Source of the DNA: Acrocarpospora phusangensis
GTDB taxonomy: Bacteria > Actinomycetota > Actinomycetes > Streptosporangiales > Streptosporangiaceae
Assembly: GCF_016862995.1 (NCBI RefSeq)
Contig: NZ_BOOA01000002.1
Span: forward strand, 181,263 to 245,262
Length of the DNA stretch: 64,000 nucleotides
Direction: 5' to 3'
This document shows, one piece after another, positions 38,676 through 46,935 of the stretch; within the stretch, counting starts at the first letter, position 1; each line of letters starts with the position of its first letter. A program made the position numbers and the translations under genes. The notes below the pieces were generated by a model. It saw nothing but the letters and a program-made list of their open reading frames with translations, had not been told where the DNA came from and searched no databases.

Positions 38676-38703
38676 GGTGTCCCCGGAGAGGGCCGGGGAC
38701 ACC
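38676..38703. terminator. Terminator between convergent genes
   Basis: GGTGTCCCCGG (38676-38686) pairs perfectly with CCGGGGACACC (38693-38703) around AGAGGG, between the plus-strand ATPase gene and the minus-strand secreted protein gene. Confidence 0.75.
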
Positions 38704-38722
38704 GAGGAGCGGGTCAGACCCG

Positions 38723-39106
38723 TCACACCTCGCCGTCGGTGGCGATGTGCATGTTCACCAGCGTGTTGGTGGCACCGGTGTTCTTGGCGCAGACGGTGTA
38801 GGCGTCCGGGCCGGGGAAGGCCGGGCTGCTGGTCGCGGTCAGCGCCTTCAGGAAGTACGGCACCCGGCCGCCGGTGGTGAACACCAGCACGCCGTTCTTG
38901 TAGATGAAGAACTTGGCGCCGTCGTTGGTGGCCGTGCCGTCACCCTGGACCTTGGTGGCGGCGTACTGGCCGACGCAGGCGACGCTGCCGGGCGTGAGCG
39001 TGCCGCCCCAGCCGGCCAGGGCGTGCGCGGGGGAGGAGACGGTGAGGACGGTGGCGCCGGCGGCCAGGGCGGCGACGCCGAGGGCGATACGACGGGTACG
39101 GATCAT
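38723..39106 (-). CDS. Small secreted protein, function unknown
   Basis: A 127-residue protein from ATG 39106 with AAGGAG eight bases upstream. A Sec signal peptide (MIRTRRIALGV ... SSPAHA) is predicted to be cleaved near residue 29. The mature part of about 100 residues has two cysteines (in GSVACVGQY and AYTVCAKN) that could form one disulfide, and beta-prone sequence such as FFIYKNGVLVFTTGG. No family was recognised. A longer frame to 39628 overlaps the next gene and is not coding. Confidence 0.72.
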   Translation of the reverse strand: MIRTRRIALGVAALAAGATVLTVSSPAHALAGWGGTLTPGSVACVGQYAATKVQGDGTATNDGAKFFIYKNGVLVFTTGGRVPYFLKALTATSSPAFPGPDAYTVCAKNTGATNTLVNMHIATDGEV

Positions 39107-39224
39107 GGTGGTACTCCTTCGAGACGAAGTGCTTCGAGTCCCGAAAAAGTAGGCGCGCGGAATGGCCGCTTCCGAGGCCACTCCTGGCCCGAAAAGGGCC
39201 CGATTCTGGTTCACCCGATCCTGG

Positions 39225-40685
39225 TCAGAGGCCCTGGGGGAGGTGGAATAAGCCGGTCGGGTCGTACTGGGACTTGGTGCGGACGAGGCGGGGGGCGTTG
39301 GGTCCGTAGTACTGGCCGAGGAAGCCCTTGAGGTCGGGGTCGATGTAGTTGACGTAGGCGTGGTCGCCGAAGTACGTGCGCATCGCTGTGTGGGCGGCGC
39401 GGGCCCAGGCGCGGGCGCCGTCGAAGTGGGCGTAGTACTGGACGCTGTAGAGGGCTTTCCGGTGGGGGAAGGCGGTCGCGTCGGGGCGGACGCGGGCGAT
39501 GGCGCCGCCGAGGGCGTCCAGAAGGACGGTGTGGCGGCCGGGCCTGGCCACTTGGGCCACCAGGGCGCGGATTCCGGCGTCTCCGAGTGGTGCGTACGCG
39601 ATGTGCGATTTGGCGCTGAAGGTGTCACGCACGAGCTTGCCGTTCGCCGTCTCGCCGGGTAAGGACCCAGGCCGGTGGCACTCCGACACCGAGTACGACG
39701 AGCAGCCCGCCATGATCATCATGGCCTGCTGGTACGGCACATGCCGCACATACCGGCTGGACGGATCACTCCCCACCCGATCCGCCAGCATCTGTAACTG
39801 CTTCTCGCACCCCGCCTTGGACCCCAGATAGAGCCCGCCCACGGTCACATCCGGCGACGGATCACGACTCAGATGCAGGTTCGACCACAACCCGTCCGGA
39901 GCCGACGGCGCCCACTTCTGCCAGGCCCGCAGGACCGCCCCCGCCTTCGCCCACGGCCAGTGCAGGAAGAACACCGTCACCTCCCGCGTCCCGTGACTTC
40001 GGAAGGTGAAAGACGTCGCGATGCCGAAATTTCCCCCACCGCCGCCGCGAGACGCCCAGAACAGGTCCGGATGGCTGGACGGCGAACATGTGATCCGGCG
40101 GCCGTCGGCGGTGACCATGTCGACTTCGGTGAGCACGTCGCAGGTGAGCCCGTACCGCCGGGAGACGACGCCGAGGCCGCCGCCCAGGGTGAGCCCGGCG
40201 ATGCCGACGGTCGGGCAGGTGCCGGCCGGGATGCTGACGCCGAGCTTGCTGAGTTTCGCGTAGACGTCCACCAGTTTGGCGCCCGCGCCGATGGTGGCCA
40301 GGCCCGCGCTGTGCCGGATCGAGGAGAGCCGGGACACGTCCACCACCAGGCCGGTGCCGGTGGAGTAGCCCCCGTAGCTGTGCCCGCCGGAACGCGAGGT
40401 GACGGGCACGTTGTAGCGGCGCGCGAAGGCCACGCATTCGGCCACGTCCGCCGGGGTCGCGCAGTACGCCACCGCGGCCGGCCGGATCTTGTCGTAGGCC
40501 GGGTTGAACAGGCGGCGGGCGCGGTCGTAGGTGGCGTCGCCGGGCCGTACCAGACTGCCGTCGAGTCCGCGGGCCAGCGCGCGCCAGTCAGGCGCCTGGA
40601 CCCCGGCCAGCGTGAGGCCGGCCGGAGCCAACGCCAGAAATCCCCGCCGCCCGAGAGAGGCGGAAGGGTGCCCAGAAGTCGGCAT
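39225..40685 (-). CDS. Secreted FAD-linked oxidase of the berberine-bridge-enzyme family
   Basis: A 486-residue flavoprotein from ATG 40685, five bases after GGGGAG. The N-terminus carries a twin-arginine signal (SLGRRGFLALAPAGLTLAG), so folded export with cofactor is likely. Both covalent FAD sites are present: His102 in SGGHSYGG and Cys157 in GTCPTVGIAGLTLGGG, giving bicovalent attachment. The BBE C-terminal motif includes AYVNYIDPDL and ends QYDPTGLFHLPQ. Such enzymes oxidise sugars, alkaloids or antibiotic intermediates; substrate unknown. No biosynthetic cluster is adjacent. Confidence 0.9.
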   Translation of the reverse strand: MPTSGHPSASLGRRGFLALAPAGLTLAGVQAPDWRALARGLDGSLVRPGDATYDRARRLFNPAYDKIRPAAVAYCATPADVAECVAFARRYNVPVTSRSGGHSYGGYSTGTGLVVDVSRLSSIRHSAGLATIGAGAKLVDVYAKLSKLGVSIPAGTCPTVGIAGLTLGGGLGVVSRRYGLTCDVLTEVDMVTADGRRITCSPSSHPDLFWASRGGGGGNFGIATSFTFRSHGTREVTVFFLHWPWAKAGAVLRAWQKWAPSAPDGLWSNLHLSRDPSPDVTVGGLYLGSKAGCEKQLQMLADRVGSDPSSRYVRHVPYQQAMMIMAGCSSYSVSECHRPGSLPGETANGKLVRDTFSAKSHIAYAPLGDAGIRALVAQVARPGRHTVLLDALGGAIARVRPDATAFPHRKALYSVQYYAHFDGARAWARAAHTAMRTYFGDHAYVNYIDPDLKGFLGQYYGPNAPRLVRTKSQYDPTGLFHLPQGL

Positions 40686-40771
40686 GATCACTCCCCGAAG
40701 TCACGACTACCTCGTGAGACGCGCGATATGCCGGCGAAGTTGGTGACAATCAGGTGACCTGGGTCACCAGA

Positions 40772-42229
40772 TCACCGCGTGCCGATCCGCAACGCCAGTG
40801 CTGGGCACATCTCCACCGCGCGCTGCGCCTCACTCTTCGCCCACGACGGCACCGGAGTGTCGATGAACACCGGGTAGCCGTGGTGGTCGAGCTTGACCAG
40901 TTCGGGCACGAGGTGCGCGCACAGGCCGTGGCCCTGGCAGCGGGTCCAGTCGACCACCAGCCGCACGTCGGAGGCGTCCGCGATGGGCAGCGGCAGGACC
41001 TCCTTGGTCGGCCGCCCGCAGGTGCCGTTGAGCCGGTGCTCCTCCACGTCGTCGGCGAAGGCGTCCAGCGCGGAGAGCACGAACCTGGACGTGCCGTCCG
41101 GGTGGAAGCAGGCGCCCCGGCCGCGGACCGCCGTCGCCGCCTGCTGCACCAGGTCGAGCGCGCCGGGCGTGCCCACGGTCAGCTCGGCCAGCGCCCGCGC
41201 CAGCGAGGGCAGGCCCATCCGGCACGGGCCGCACTGCCCGGCCGACTGCGCCGCCAGGTAGGCGGCCACCCGGACCGTCTCGCCGAGCGGGCAGGTGTCG
41301 GAGCCGAGTGGCACGATGATGCCCGCGCCCAGCTCGCCACCCGACTGGGACATGCCCCGCCGGGACACGATCGCGCCGTACGCGTCGGCGGCGCTCAGCC
41401 ACTTGCCGTGGTAACCGCCGACCAGCAGGCCGTCGCCCACACTGGCCTCGCACATGTCCAGTACGGCCGCGAGCGGCACCCCCGGCGTGCACTCCACCAC
41501 CGTGGGCGCGGCCACCGAACCGCTCACGCTGAGCAGGATCGTGCCGGGCTCCTGGGGAGTGCCGACGGAGGCGTACTCCTGGGGGCCCAGCTCGGCCAGG
41601 AGGGCCAGCTGGGCGAAGGTCTCGGTGTTGGACAGCAGCGTGGGCAGGCCGTTCACGCCGCTGTCGCTGGAGCGCACCTTGCGCCCCGACGGCATGCCCA
41701 GCTCGCCGTTGACGGCCTTGACCAGGGCGCCGCCCTCGCCGGAGATGAAACGCTCCTGGATGCCGACCACCCGGACGTACCCGGTGAGGCCGCGCTCGGC
41801 GACGGCGGCCAGCATGGAACCCTCGGCCAGTTCCCCGGCCGGGGTGGCGATCACGACCTCCTTCGCGTCGAGCGCGCTGGCCGCCAGCAGCGCGCCCTCC
41901 AGCACCAGGTGCGGGGCGCGGGTCAGCAGCATCTTGTCCTTCATGCTGGCCGGCTCGCCCTCCGCGGCGTTCACCAGCACCACCGTGTCGGAGGTACGGG
42001 TGTGCGCCGCGACCGCGCGGAGCTTCCTGGCGAACGGGAAGGCGGCGCCGCCCCGGCCGCGCAGGTCGACCTCCTCGGCCATGGCGATGAGGCCGTCGAC
42101 GGTCTCGCCGTCGAGCTGGCGGTGGACGGTGTAGTGGGTGTCCAGATCCAGCCGGCGGTTGTCGTCCAGCCCGGCGGTCAACCGGGCCGGGCCCATCCGG
42201 CGAAGTTTGGAGACGCGATAGGGGATCAT
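40772..42229 (-). CDS. NuoF-like NADH/FMN flavoprotein fused to a C-terminal ferredoxin
   Basis: A 485-residue protein. Residues 40-330 match the 51-kDa (NuoF) fold: GRGGAAFPFARK (FMN/NADH site), an AEGEPASMKDK segment and an SLBB region. The cluster motif reads SAGQCGPCRMG, so the first Cys of the usual SCGxCxPCRxG is Ala, although C-x2-C and a distal Cys remain. The last about 75 residues are a small ferredoxin (CQGHGLCAHLVPEL ... VEMCPALAL). It overlaps the upstream membrane haem gene by four bases (ATGA), so the two probably form an electron-transfer module. Confidence 0.85.
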   Translation of the reverse strand: MIPYRVSKLRRMGPARLTAGLDDNRRLDLDTHYTVHRQLDGETVDGLIAMAEEVDLRGRGGAAFPFARKLRAVAAHTRTSDTVVLVNAAEGEPASMKDKMLLTRAPHLVLEGALLAASALDAKEVVIATPAGELAEGSMLAAVAERGLTGYVRVVGIQERFISGEGGALVKAVNGELGMPSGRKVRSSDSGVNGLPTLLSNTETFAQLALLAELGPQEYASVGTPQEPGTILLSVSGSVAAPTVVECTPGVPLAAVLDMCEASVGDGLLVGGYHGKWLSAADAYGAIVSRRGMSQSGGELGAGIIVPLGSDTCPLGETVRVAAYLAAQSAGQCGPCRMGLPSLARALAELTVGTPGALDLVQQAATAVRGRGACFHPDGTSRFVLSALDAFADDVEEHRLNGTCGRPTKEVLPLPIADASDVRLVVDWTRCQGHGLCAHLVPELVKLDHHGYPVFIDTPVPSWAKSEAQRAVEMCPALALRIGTR

Positions 42230-43092
42230 ACGACTCTCCGGAGCTTGGAGGCGGTGCGTTCGCGGCCCACGATGCTGATCGGCTCAGGCACCGACTGAGG
42301 CGCGGGTGCGACCTCAGGCATCGGCAGGGTCTCCAGGTCGTCGGCGATCGTCGCCGCGGGGCGAAGAGAGACGACGACTCTTAACAGCAGTGCGGTTCCG
42401 ACTGCCACAAGGCAGGCGATGTAGCTCCAGCTCACCCACGTCGCCGGGGTGCGGCCGGCGGCCAGGCCGTGCAGTATCGACACGGGCCAGGCCAGGTAGG
42501 CCAGGTCGTGCAGACCCCGCCACAGCCAGGGCCGCTCGGCCTGCGCGAACCGGCCGCGCATCACTCCGGTCGCGACGACCACGATCATCAGGTCGGACGC
42601 GATCGCGCCCGCCCCGATGGCCAGGTTCGTCGTGGGGAGCACCGAACCCCAGGCCGGGACGAGCCCGGCGGCGATCTTCATGCCGATGTGGGTGACCAGG
42701 AAACCCACCCCGACGAGTGCGGCGGCTCGGTGGACGAGCTGGGCGCGCACCCGCCAGGGGATGGGCAGCAACAGACGTTCGGAGGCGAGGAGTCCGAGCG
42801 CCACCGTGGTGGTGAGCGCGACCAGCGAGAACACGCCCGCGTAGAAGGTCAGGAAGTTCTGCGCCTCCGCGAGGATCCCGGCGCTCAGCCCGTTTCTCGC
42901 GGTGAGCATGGCGCCGAGGATGACAACCACGACCAAGGTGCCCAATGCGATCCGTGCCGGGCGGGACTGCAGGTTGAGCGGCGTTTCTGGCCGACGGTGA
43001 CCCCGTCGTCTGGACACGGATTCCTCCGGTTGGGGGATGGTGCTGGGGGGTGGTACGAGCGCGGGGCCGCCGCGCGGAATCTCTCGCCTCAT
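42226..43092 (-). CDS. Ferric-reductase-like membrane cytochrome b
   Basis: A 288-residue protein with a Pro/Arg-rich cytoplasmic N-terminus (1-45) and about six membrane helices. Histidines in LVHRAAALVGVGFLVTHIGM and in LHDLAYLAWPVSILHGLAAG are spaced like the bis-His haem ligands of the ferric-reductase-like transmembrane domain. No flavin domain is fused; the coupled NuoF-like/ferredoxin protein downstream could donate electrons. The final acceptor is unknown. The gene starts 18 bases after the DUF1996 gene's stop, so all three may share a transcript. Confidence 0.82.
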   Translation of the reverse strand: MRREIPRGGPALVPPPSTIPQPEESVSRRRGHRRPETPLNLQSRPARIALGTLVVVVILGAMLTARNGLSAGILAEAQNFLTFYAGVFSLVALTTTVALGLLASERLLLPIPWRVRAQLVHRAAALVGVGFLVTHIGMKIAAGLVPAWGSVLPTTNLAIGAGAIASDLMIVVVATGVMRGRFAQAERPWLWRGLHDLAYLAWPVSILHGLAAGRTPATWVSWSYIACLVAVGTALLLRVVVSLRPAATIADDLETLPMPEVAPAPQSVPEPISIVGRERTASKLRRVV

Positions 43093-43110
43093 CTGCGGAT
43101 CACCTCCGGG

Positions 43111-44571
43111 TCAGCAGCGCTGGCCTCGGTTGATGCACTGAACGACGGCATTCATGAGCTGGGTGGACATCACGTTGTGGAAGTCCGCGTGGTCGGTCAC
43201 CGGGTTGTGGAGCTGCTCGGGGAACGCGTCCACCGCGAAGGAGGGACCCTGCGGGACCTGGTAGGTCAGCGTCATGCGCAGCTGCGGGATGGCGCGGGTG
43301 CCGGCGGGGCAGGCGCCGTTCTGGCCGGGGAACAGCACGTGGGTGCGGTGGTTGGCGCTGTCGGTGTTCTGGCCGTCCCAGCAGCTGGGGAAGTCCAGCA
43401 TGCGCACCAGCAGGCTGCCGCGGGGGCAGAGCGGGTACTGGGTGGAGGTGAACCGGTTGGTGAAGCCGGTGCAGCTCCACTGGGCGCGCGCGTTCGCGCC
43501 GCCGTTGGTGGAGGCCTTGGCGTCGCCGGTGATCAGGCGCAGGAAGCGGGGCATGGCCACGACCCGGCTGAACGGGTTGCCGCGGAACTGGAGGGTGACC
43601 GAGCGGGGGGTCAGGATCTGGCCGATGTTGCCGTCGGCGGCGCCGCCGAGCTCGGAGCCGTCCTCACCGGGCCGCGGGGGCGCCGGCTGGGTGGGCTGCT
43701 GCGAGGGCGTCGCCGTGGGCTGCGGGTTCCCCTGGTTGCCCTGATTACCCTGGTTGCCCTGGTTGTTCCCTTGGTTGTTGCCCTGGTTGTTGCCGCCGGG
43801 GCTGCGGCGCTGGTTGGCGTTCTGGGCGGTGAAGCCCTGCGCGTTCTGGGCGTTCTGATCGCCGTTGCCCTGGTTCTGCTGCTGCTGACCCTGGTCCTGC
43901 GGGTTCTGCTGCTGACCCTGCTGGTCCTGGCCCTGCTGGCCTTGCTGCTGACCTTGCTGGTTCTGCTGGTTCTGCTGCTGCTGACCTTGCTGGTCCTGCG
44001 GCAGCTGCTGCTGACCCTGGTTCTGGCCCTGGTCCTGGCCCTGCTGATTCTGCTGATCCTGGTTCTGCTGCTGCTGGCCCTGCTGGTTCTGCTGGTCCTG
44101 GTTCTGCTGGTTCTGGCCCTGCTGGTTGTTCCGCTGGTTGCGGTTCTGGTTCTGCGCGTCGCGCAGTTCCTGGAGCAGGTCGGGCCGGAGCCGGATGACC
44201 GGCCAGAAGTACGCGGACCTGTCACCGAACCGGCAGGTCGTCCCGCCGGCGGCCAGGCTCTGGTCAGTGGAGAACCCGTTCGTGGTCCGGTTGCCCACAT
44301 AGTCGTGCACGTGGTGCGCGCCGTTGGTCACACCGGGCGCGACGATGTGGTTGTCCGAGTTGCGATGTCCGTTCTGGTTGCGGCCGCACTGGGACACGAA
44401 CGAACCGCGCCCGGCGCGTACGCCCGTGCTCCCCGGTGGCACCCGGCGGATGTCGACGAAGTTGTCCAGGGACGGACCCACTACCGCGCCCAGCGCGGGG
44501 CTGGACGAGACGGGCAGCACGAGTGATCCGGCCAGCAGGACGCCAGCGATCGCTATAGAGCGTTTTCGCAT
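43111..44571 (-). CDS. Secreted DUF1996 protein with a long Q/N-rich insert
   Basis: A 486-residue protein with a Sec signal peptide (about 1-29). The DUF1996 domain begins FVSQCGRNQNGHRNSDNHIVAPG, with HHVHDYVGN and the C-terminal SCWDGQNTDSANHRTHVLFP and QLMNAVVQCINRGQRC. DUF1996 proteins are secreted, often found in fungi and actinobacteria, and their activity is unknown. Residues about 138-283 split the domain with an almost pure Gln/Asn/Gly sequence, the most biased in the window. It heads the three-gene run with the cytochrome b and NuoF-like genes. Confidence 0.85.
   Translation of the reverse strand: MRKRSIAIAGVLLAGSLVLPVSSSPALGAVVGPSLDNFVDIRRVPPGSTGVRAGRGSFVSQCGRNQNGHRNSDNHIVAPGVTNGAHHVHDYVGNRTTNGFSTDQSLAAGGTTCRFGDRSAYFWPVIRLRPDLLQELRDAQNQNRNQRNNQQGQNQQNQDQQNQQGQQQQNQDQQNQQGQDQGQNQGQQQLPQDQQGQQQQNQQNQQGQQQGQQGQDQQGQQQNPQDQGQQQQNQGNGDQNAQNAQGFTAQNANQRRSPGGNNQGNNQGNNQGNQGNQGNQGNPQPTATPSQQPTQPAPPRPGEDGSELGGAADGNIGQILTPRSVTLQFRGNPFSRVVAMPRFLRLITGDAKASTNGGANARAQWSCTGFTNRFTSTQYPLCPRGSLLVRMLDFPSCWDGQNTDSANHRTHVLFPGQNGACPAGTRAIPQLRMTLTYQVPQGPSFAVDAFPEQLHNPVTDHADFHNVMSTQLMNAVVQCINRGQRC
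43723..44160 (-). repeat. Low-complexity coding repeat (Gln/Asn/Gly-rich)
   Basis: Imperfect CAG/CAA/AAC-type codon repeats encode residues 138-283 of the DUF1996 protein; the 3' part becomes regular NNQG and NQG units. Confidence 0.85.
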
Positions 44572-44598
44572 GGATTCTCCTCTTGCAAGTAGGACTAG

Positions 44599-45189
44599 CT
44601 AAGACTGAGGGGTTGGCAGCTGCGAGTAGTCCACAAGACCCGTTTCCTCAAGCAGGGTCATGTGCTTGAGGACGACCGCGTTGCACTTGGAGGCGAACTC
44701 GCGGATCTTGTCGTTGCGGGTGCCCGCGCGAACCGCGGCGATCGCCGCGAAGACCTTGCCGTGCGCGGCACGCAACCGGTCGGCGAATGTCTGATCGAAC
44801 TCGGGGCCTGTCCGGCTGGAGAGCTCGCCGAGCCAGCGCTGCTGGTCCGGGTTGGGCTCGTCGGGCAGCGGGACGCCGAGTTGGGCCGCCTCCGCGCGGA
44901 CGTCCTCGTCGAGCTGCGCATGGTCGTTCATCAGGTGAACGCCGGTCTCCTTGACCTTCGCGTTGGTCGAACGCTCCTGGGCCCAGCGGCCGGCGGGGAT
45001 CTCCCAGAGACCCGCCCACCGCACCTTGATGAGCAGATCTCTGTCGGCGGGACCCAACGGGCCCCACCTGGTCTGGGTCCAGCCTTCCTGTTGCGCCGCC
45101 TGACTCTGCGGCACCACCACGATCACGGCGACCGCTGCCGCGAACAGGAAAACACCGAAGACCACGAGCTCCCCGAACCGGAACCGCAT
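44599..45189 (-). CDS. DUF4142 domain-containing secreted or anchored protein
   Basis: A 196-residue protein with an uncleaved or signal-type N-terminal helix (VVFGVFLFAAAVAVIVVV). The DUF4142 domain (about 45-190) is a helical bundle with ETGVHLMNDHAQLDEDVRAEAAQLGVPLP and a terminal MTLLEETGLVDY helix. The fold is ferritin-like, but metal ligands are not obvious. Function is unknown. It is divergent from an ECF sigma factor gene, a likely regulator, and 27 bases upstream of the DUF1996 gene on the same strand. Confidence 0.83.
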   Translation of the reverse strand: MRFRFGELVVFGVFLFAAAVAVIVVVPQSQAAQQEGWTQTRWGPLGPADRDLLIKVRWAGLWEIPAGRWAQERSTNAKVKETGVHLMNDHAQLDEDVRAEAAQLGVPLPDEPNPDQQRWLGELSSRTGPEFDQTFADRLRAAHGKVFAAIAAVRAGTRNDKIREFASKCNAVVLKHMTLLEETGLVDYSQLPTPQS

Positions 45190-45304
45190 GGCGCCTCCTC
45201 TCTTCGGAGGGAGGTACGCGGCAGTCTCAGCAAGGGTTCAGCAAATAGTTAGAAATGACTGGAGTTACGGGAGTTGTGTACATCGCACAAAGTCAGGTGC
45301 CACT

Positions 45305-45874
45305 ATGTGGCTCGTGCGCCGACAACTCGACACCCGGTTCGAGCGTCTGGACCCCGACGACGACCCTGATCGGGATGATCGTCTGATCAGGGAGTTGTAC
45401 CAGGAGTTCGGTGGTCCGTTGCTCCGTCAGGTCAGGCAGACGACAGGCAACGACCTGCAGTGGGCAGAAGACGTCGTTCAAGAGACGCTCCTGCGCGCCT
45501 GGCGTAACGCGGCGAAGTTAACGTGGGAACGAGGGCTCCTGTGGGCCTGGCTTCTCACGGTATCCCGCCGCATCGTGATCGACGGCCGTCGCCGGCGAAG
45601 TGTCCGGCCGCGGGAGGTAGAGCCTCCCGAGGCGGACAGCATCGCCGTCCCCGACGCTGCGGACAGGACGCTGGCGGCCATCGTGGTCGCCGACGCTCTG
45701 CGCGGTCTGTCGCCAGATCACAGGGAAGTTATAGAACAGACATACTTACGGGACCGCACGGTAAGCGAAGCAGCAGAGATACTGGGGATACCACCGGGTA
45801 CGGTGAAGTCCAGGCTCTACTACGCGATGCGAGCCTTACGCGGTGTCCTGAAAGAGAGGGGAGTGGCCAGCTGA
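45305..45874 (+). CDS. ECF-type RNA polymerase sigma factor
   Basis: A 189-residue sigma factor from ATG 45305 (MWLVRRQLDTRF), six bases after AGGTG. Region 2 includes LLRQVRQTTGNDLQWAEDVVQETLLRAWRN and GLLWAWLLTVSRRIVID; region 4 includes LSPDHREVIEQTYLRDRTVSEAAEILGIPPGTVKSRLYYAMRALR. The 22-base gap to the zinc-finger gene downstream suggests a sigma/anti-sigma pair. It probably controls envelope or redox functions, including the divergent DUF4142 operon. A short inverted repeat TTGTG/CACAA (45274-45290) lies in its promoter region. Confidence 0.92.
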   Translation: MWLVRRQLDTRFERLDPDDDPDRDDRLIRELYQEFGGPLLRQVRQTTGNDLQWAEDVVQETLLRAWRNAAKLTWERGLLWAWLLTVSRRIVIDGRRRRSVRPREVEPPEADSIAVPDAADRTLAAIVVADALRGLSPDHREVIEQTYLRDRTVSEAAEILGIPPGTVKSRLYYAMRALRGVLKERGVAS

Positions 45875-45895
45875 TGGCGGTCTTCGGGGAATCTC

Positions 45896-46093
45896 ATGTT
45901 TGCTGAGATTCCAGAGTCTCTGCACCACGACGTGGCGGCATACGCCCTCGGGGTGTTGGACCCCGAAGATATTCAGGGCTTCGAACTCCACCTAGCCTCG
46001 TGTGAGCGGTGCAAGATCGAACTCGATGAGTTCGGCGAGTTGCCAGGCCTGCTCGATGAGGTCAAGTCCGCGTCGCAGCGAGTGCGTCCCTAA
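45896..46093 (+). CDS. Minimal zinc-finger anti-sigma factor (ZAS domain only)
   Basis: A 65-residue protein. The ZAS/zf-HC2 signature is clear: HHDVAAYALGVLDPEDIQGFE, then HLASCERC giving H-x3-C-x2-C. Typical partners of ECF factors in this position have a membrane helix and an extracytoplasmic domain; here the reading frame ends 25 residues after the zinc motif. It may be a soluble redox- or metal-sensing anti-sigma, as with RsrA, or a remnant. An AAGGCC/GGCCTT hairpin follows the stop. Confidence 0.8.
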   Translation: MFAEIPESLHHDVAAYALGVLDPEDIQGFELHLASCERCKIELDEFGELPGLLDEVKSASQRVRP

Positions 46094-46268
46094 GGCCCCG
46101 CAAGGCCTTGGGCGCTGGAGGTCCCGGCTTTACGGTCCGTCCGAAATGGGCCGTTGACGTGCGACCTTAAGTTGACGCCCGCGCGGTTTTCGGATGTTAT
46201 CGGGTCGGTGGCGGCCTGGTCGCCGGTCAAAGGGGACCGGTGGGAGTGCGCCCCGAAGGAGTTTCGGG

Positions 46269-46905
46269 ATGTCCGAGGCGAGAGCCGTACCGCCCTCGCG
46301 TAGTTTCGGCGAGGACGGTGCGAGGCTGTCCTATGGCGAGTACCTACGTCTGCCCCAGCTCCTAGACGTGCAGGATCCCCAGTCGGGGGCCAGTGACGAA
46401 CTCCTCTTCATCACTGAGCACCAGGTCTACGAGCTCTGGTTCACACTTCTCCTGCACGAGCTGGAGCGGGCGCGGGACGCCAGTACGTTCCTTTGTGGCG
46501 CGATGGGCCCGTCCTGTCCGGACCGGCTCCACGACGCGCGAGACGACGAACTCGCCCGGTTGCGGCGGCTGTCGGAGCCGTCGCTGTGGGATGCTTACCT
46601 CACCGCCCTCTCCCAGCGCGGTCTGCCCGTCTCCGAATCGGAGATCATGGACGCGCTGCTGATCGTGGCCAAGGATCGCGGGTCGTACGACGACCTGTGG
46701 CAGCCGGCCGAGGATCTGCTCACGCACGATGAGACGACCGCCCTGTGGCGGATGCGGCACGTGCGGATGGTGGAGCGACAGATCGGGACAAAAGCTGGTA
46801 CCGGCGGCTCCTCCGGGGCACCGTATCTGAGAGGGCGGACGAGGCTGCACTTCTTCCCCCTCTGTTCGGTTCCCCCTCCTCTGGGAACTGAGAGCCTGGC
46901 TTTGA
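46269..46905 (+). pseudogene. Decayed tryptophan 2,3-dioxygenase
   Basis: The translation begins LSYGEYLRLPQLLDVQDPQ and HQVYELWFTLLLHELERARDA, then jumps to LRRLSEPSLWDAYL and RHVRMVERQIGTKAGTGGSSGAPYLR. About 75 residues between, including the GFQS and FREIEF motifs that bind substrate, are absent. Near the end, a 16-base duplication (TTCCCCCTC at 46854 and 46870) shifts the frame; removing it restores FFPLLWELRAWL and a stop at 46905, for 206 residues against about 280 expected. The shifted frame runs on to 46931. The haem-ligand His in RHVRM remains, but the protein should be inactive. Confidence 0.85.
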
Positions 46906-46935
46906 GTACGACCTCACAAAGGAGTGAGTAGCGAC

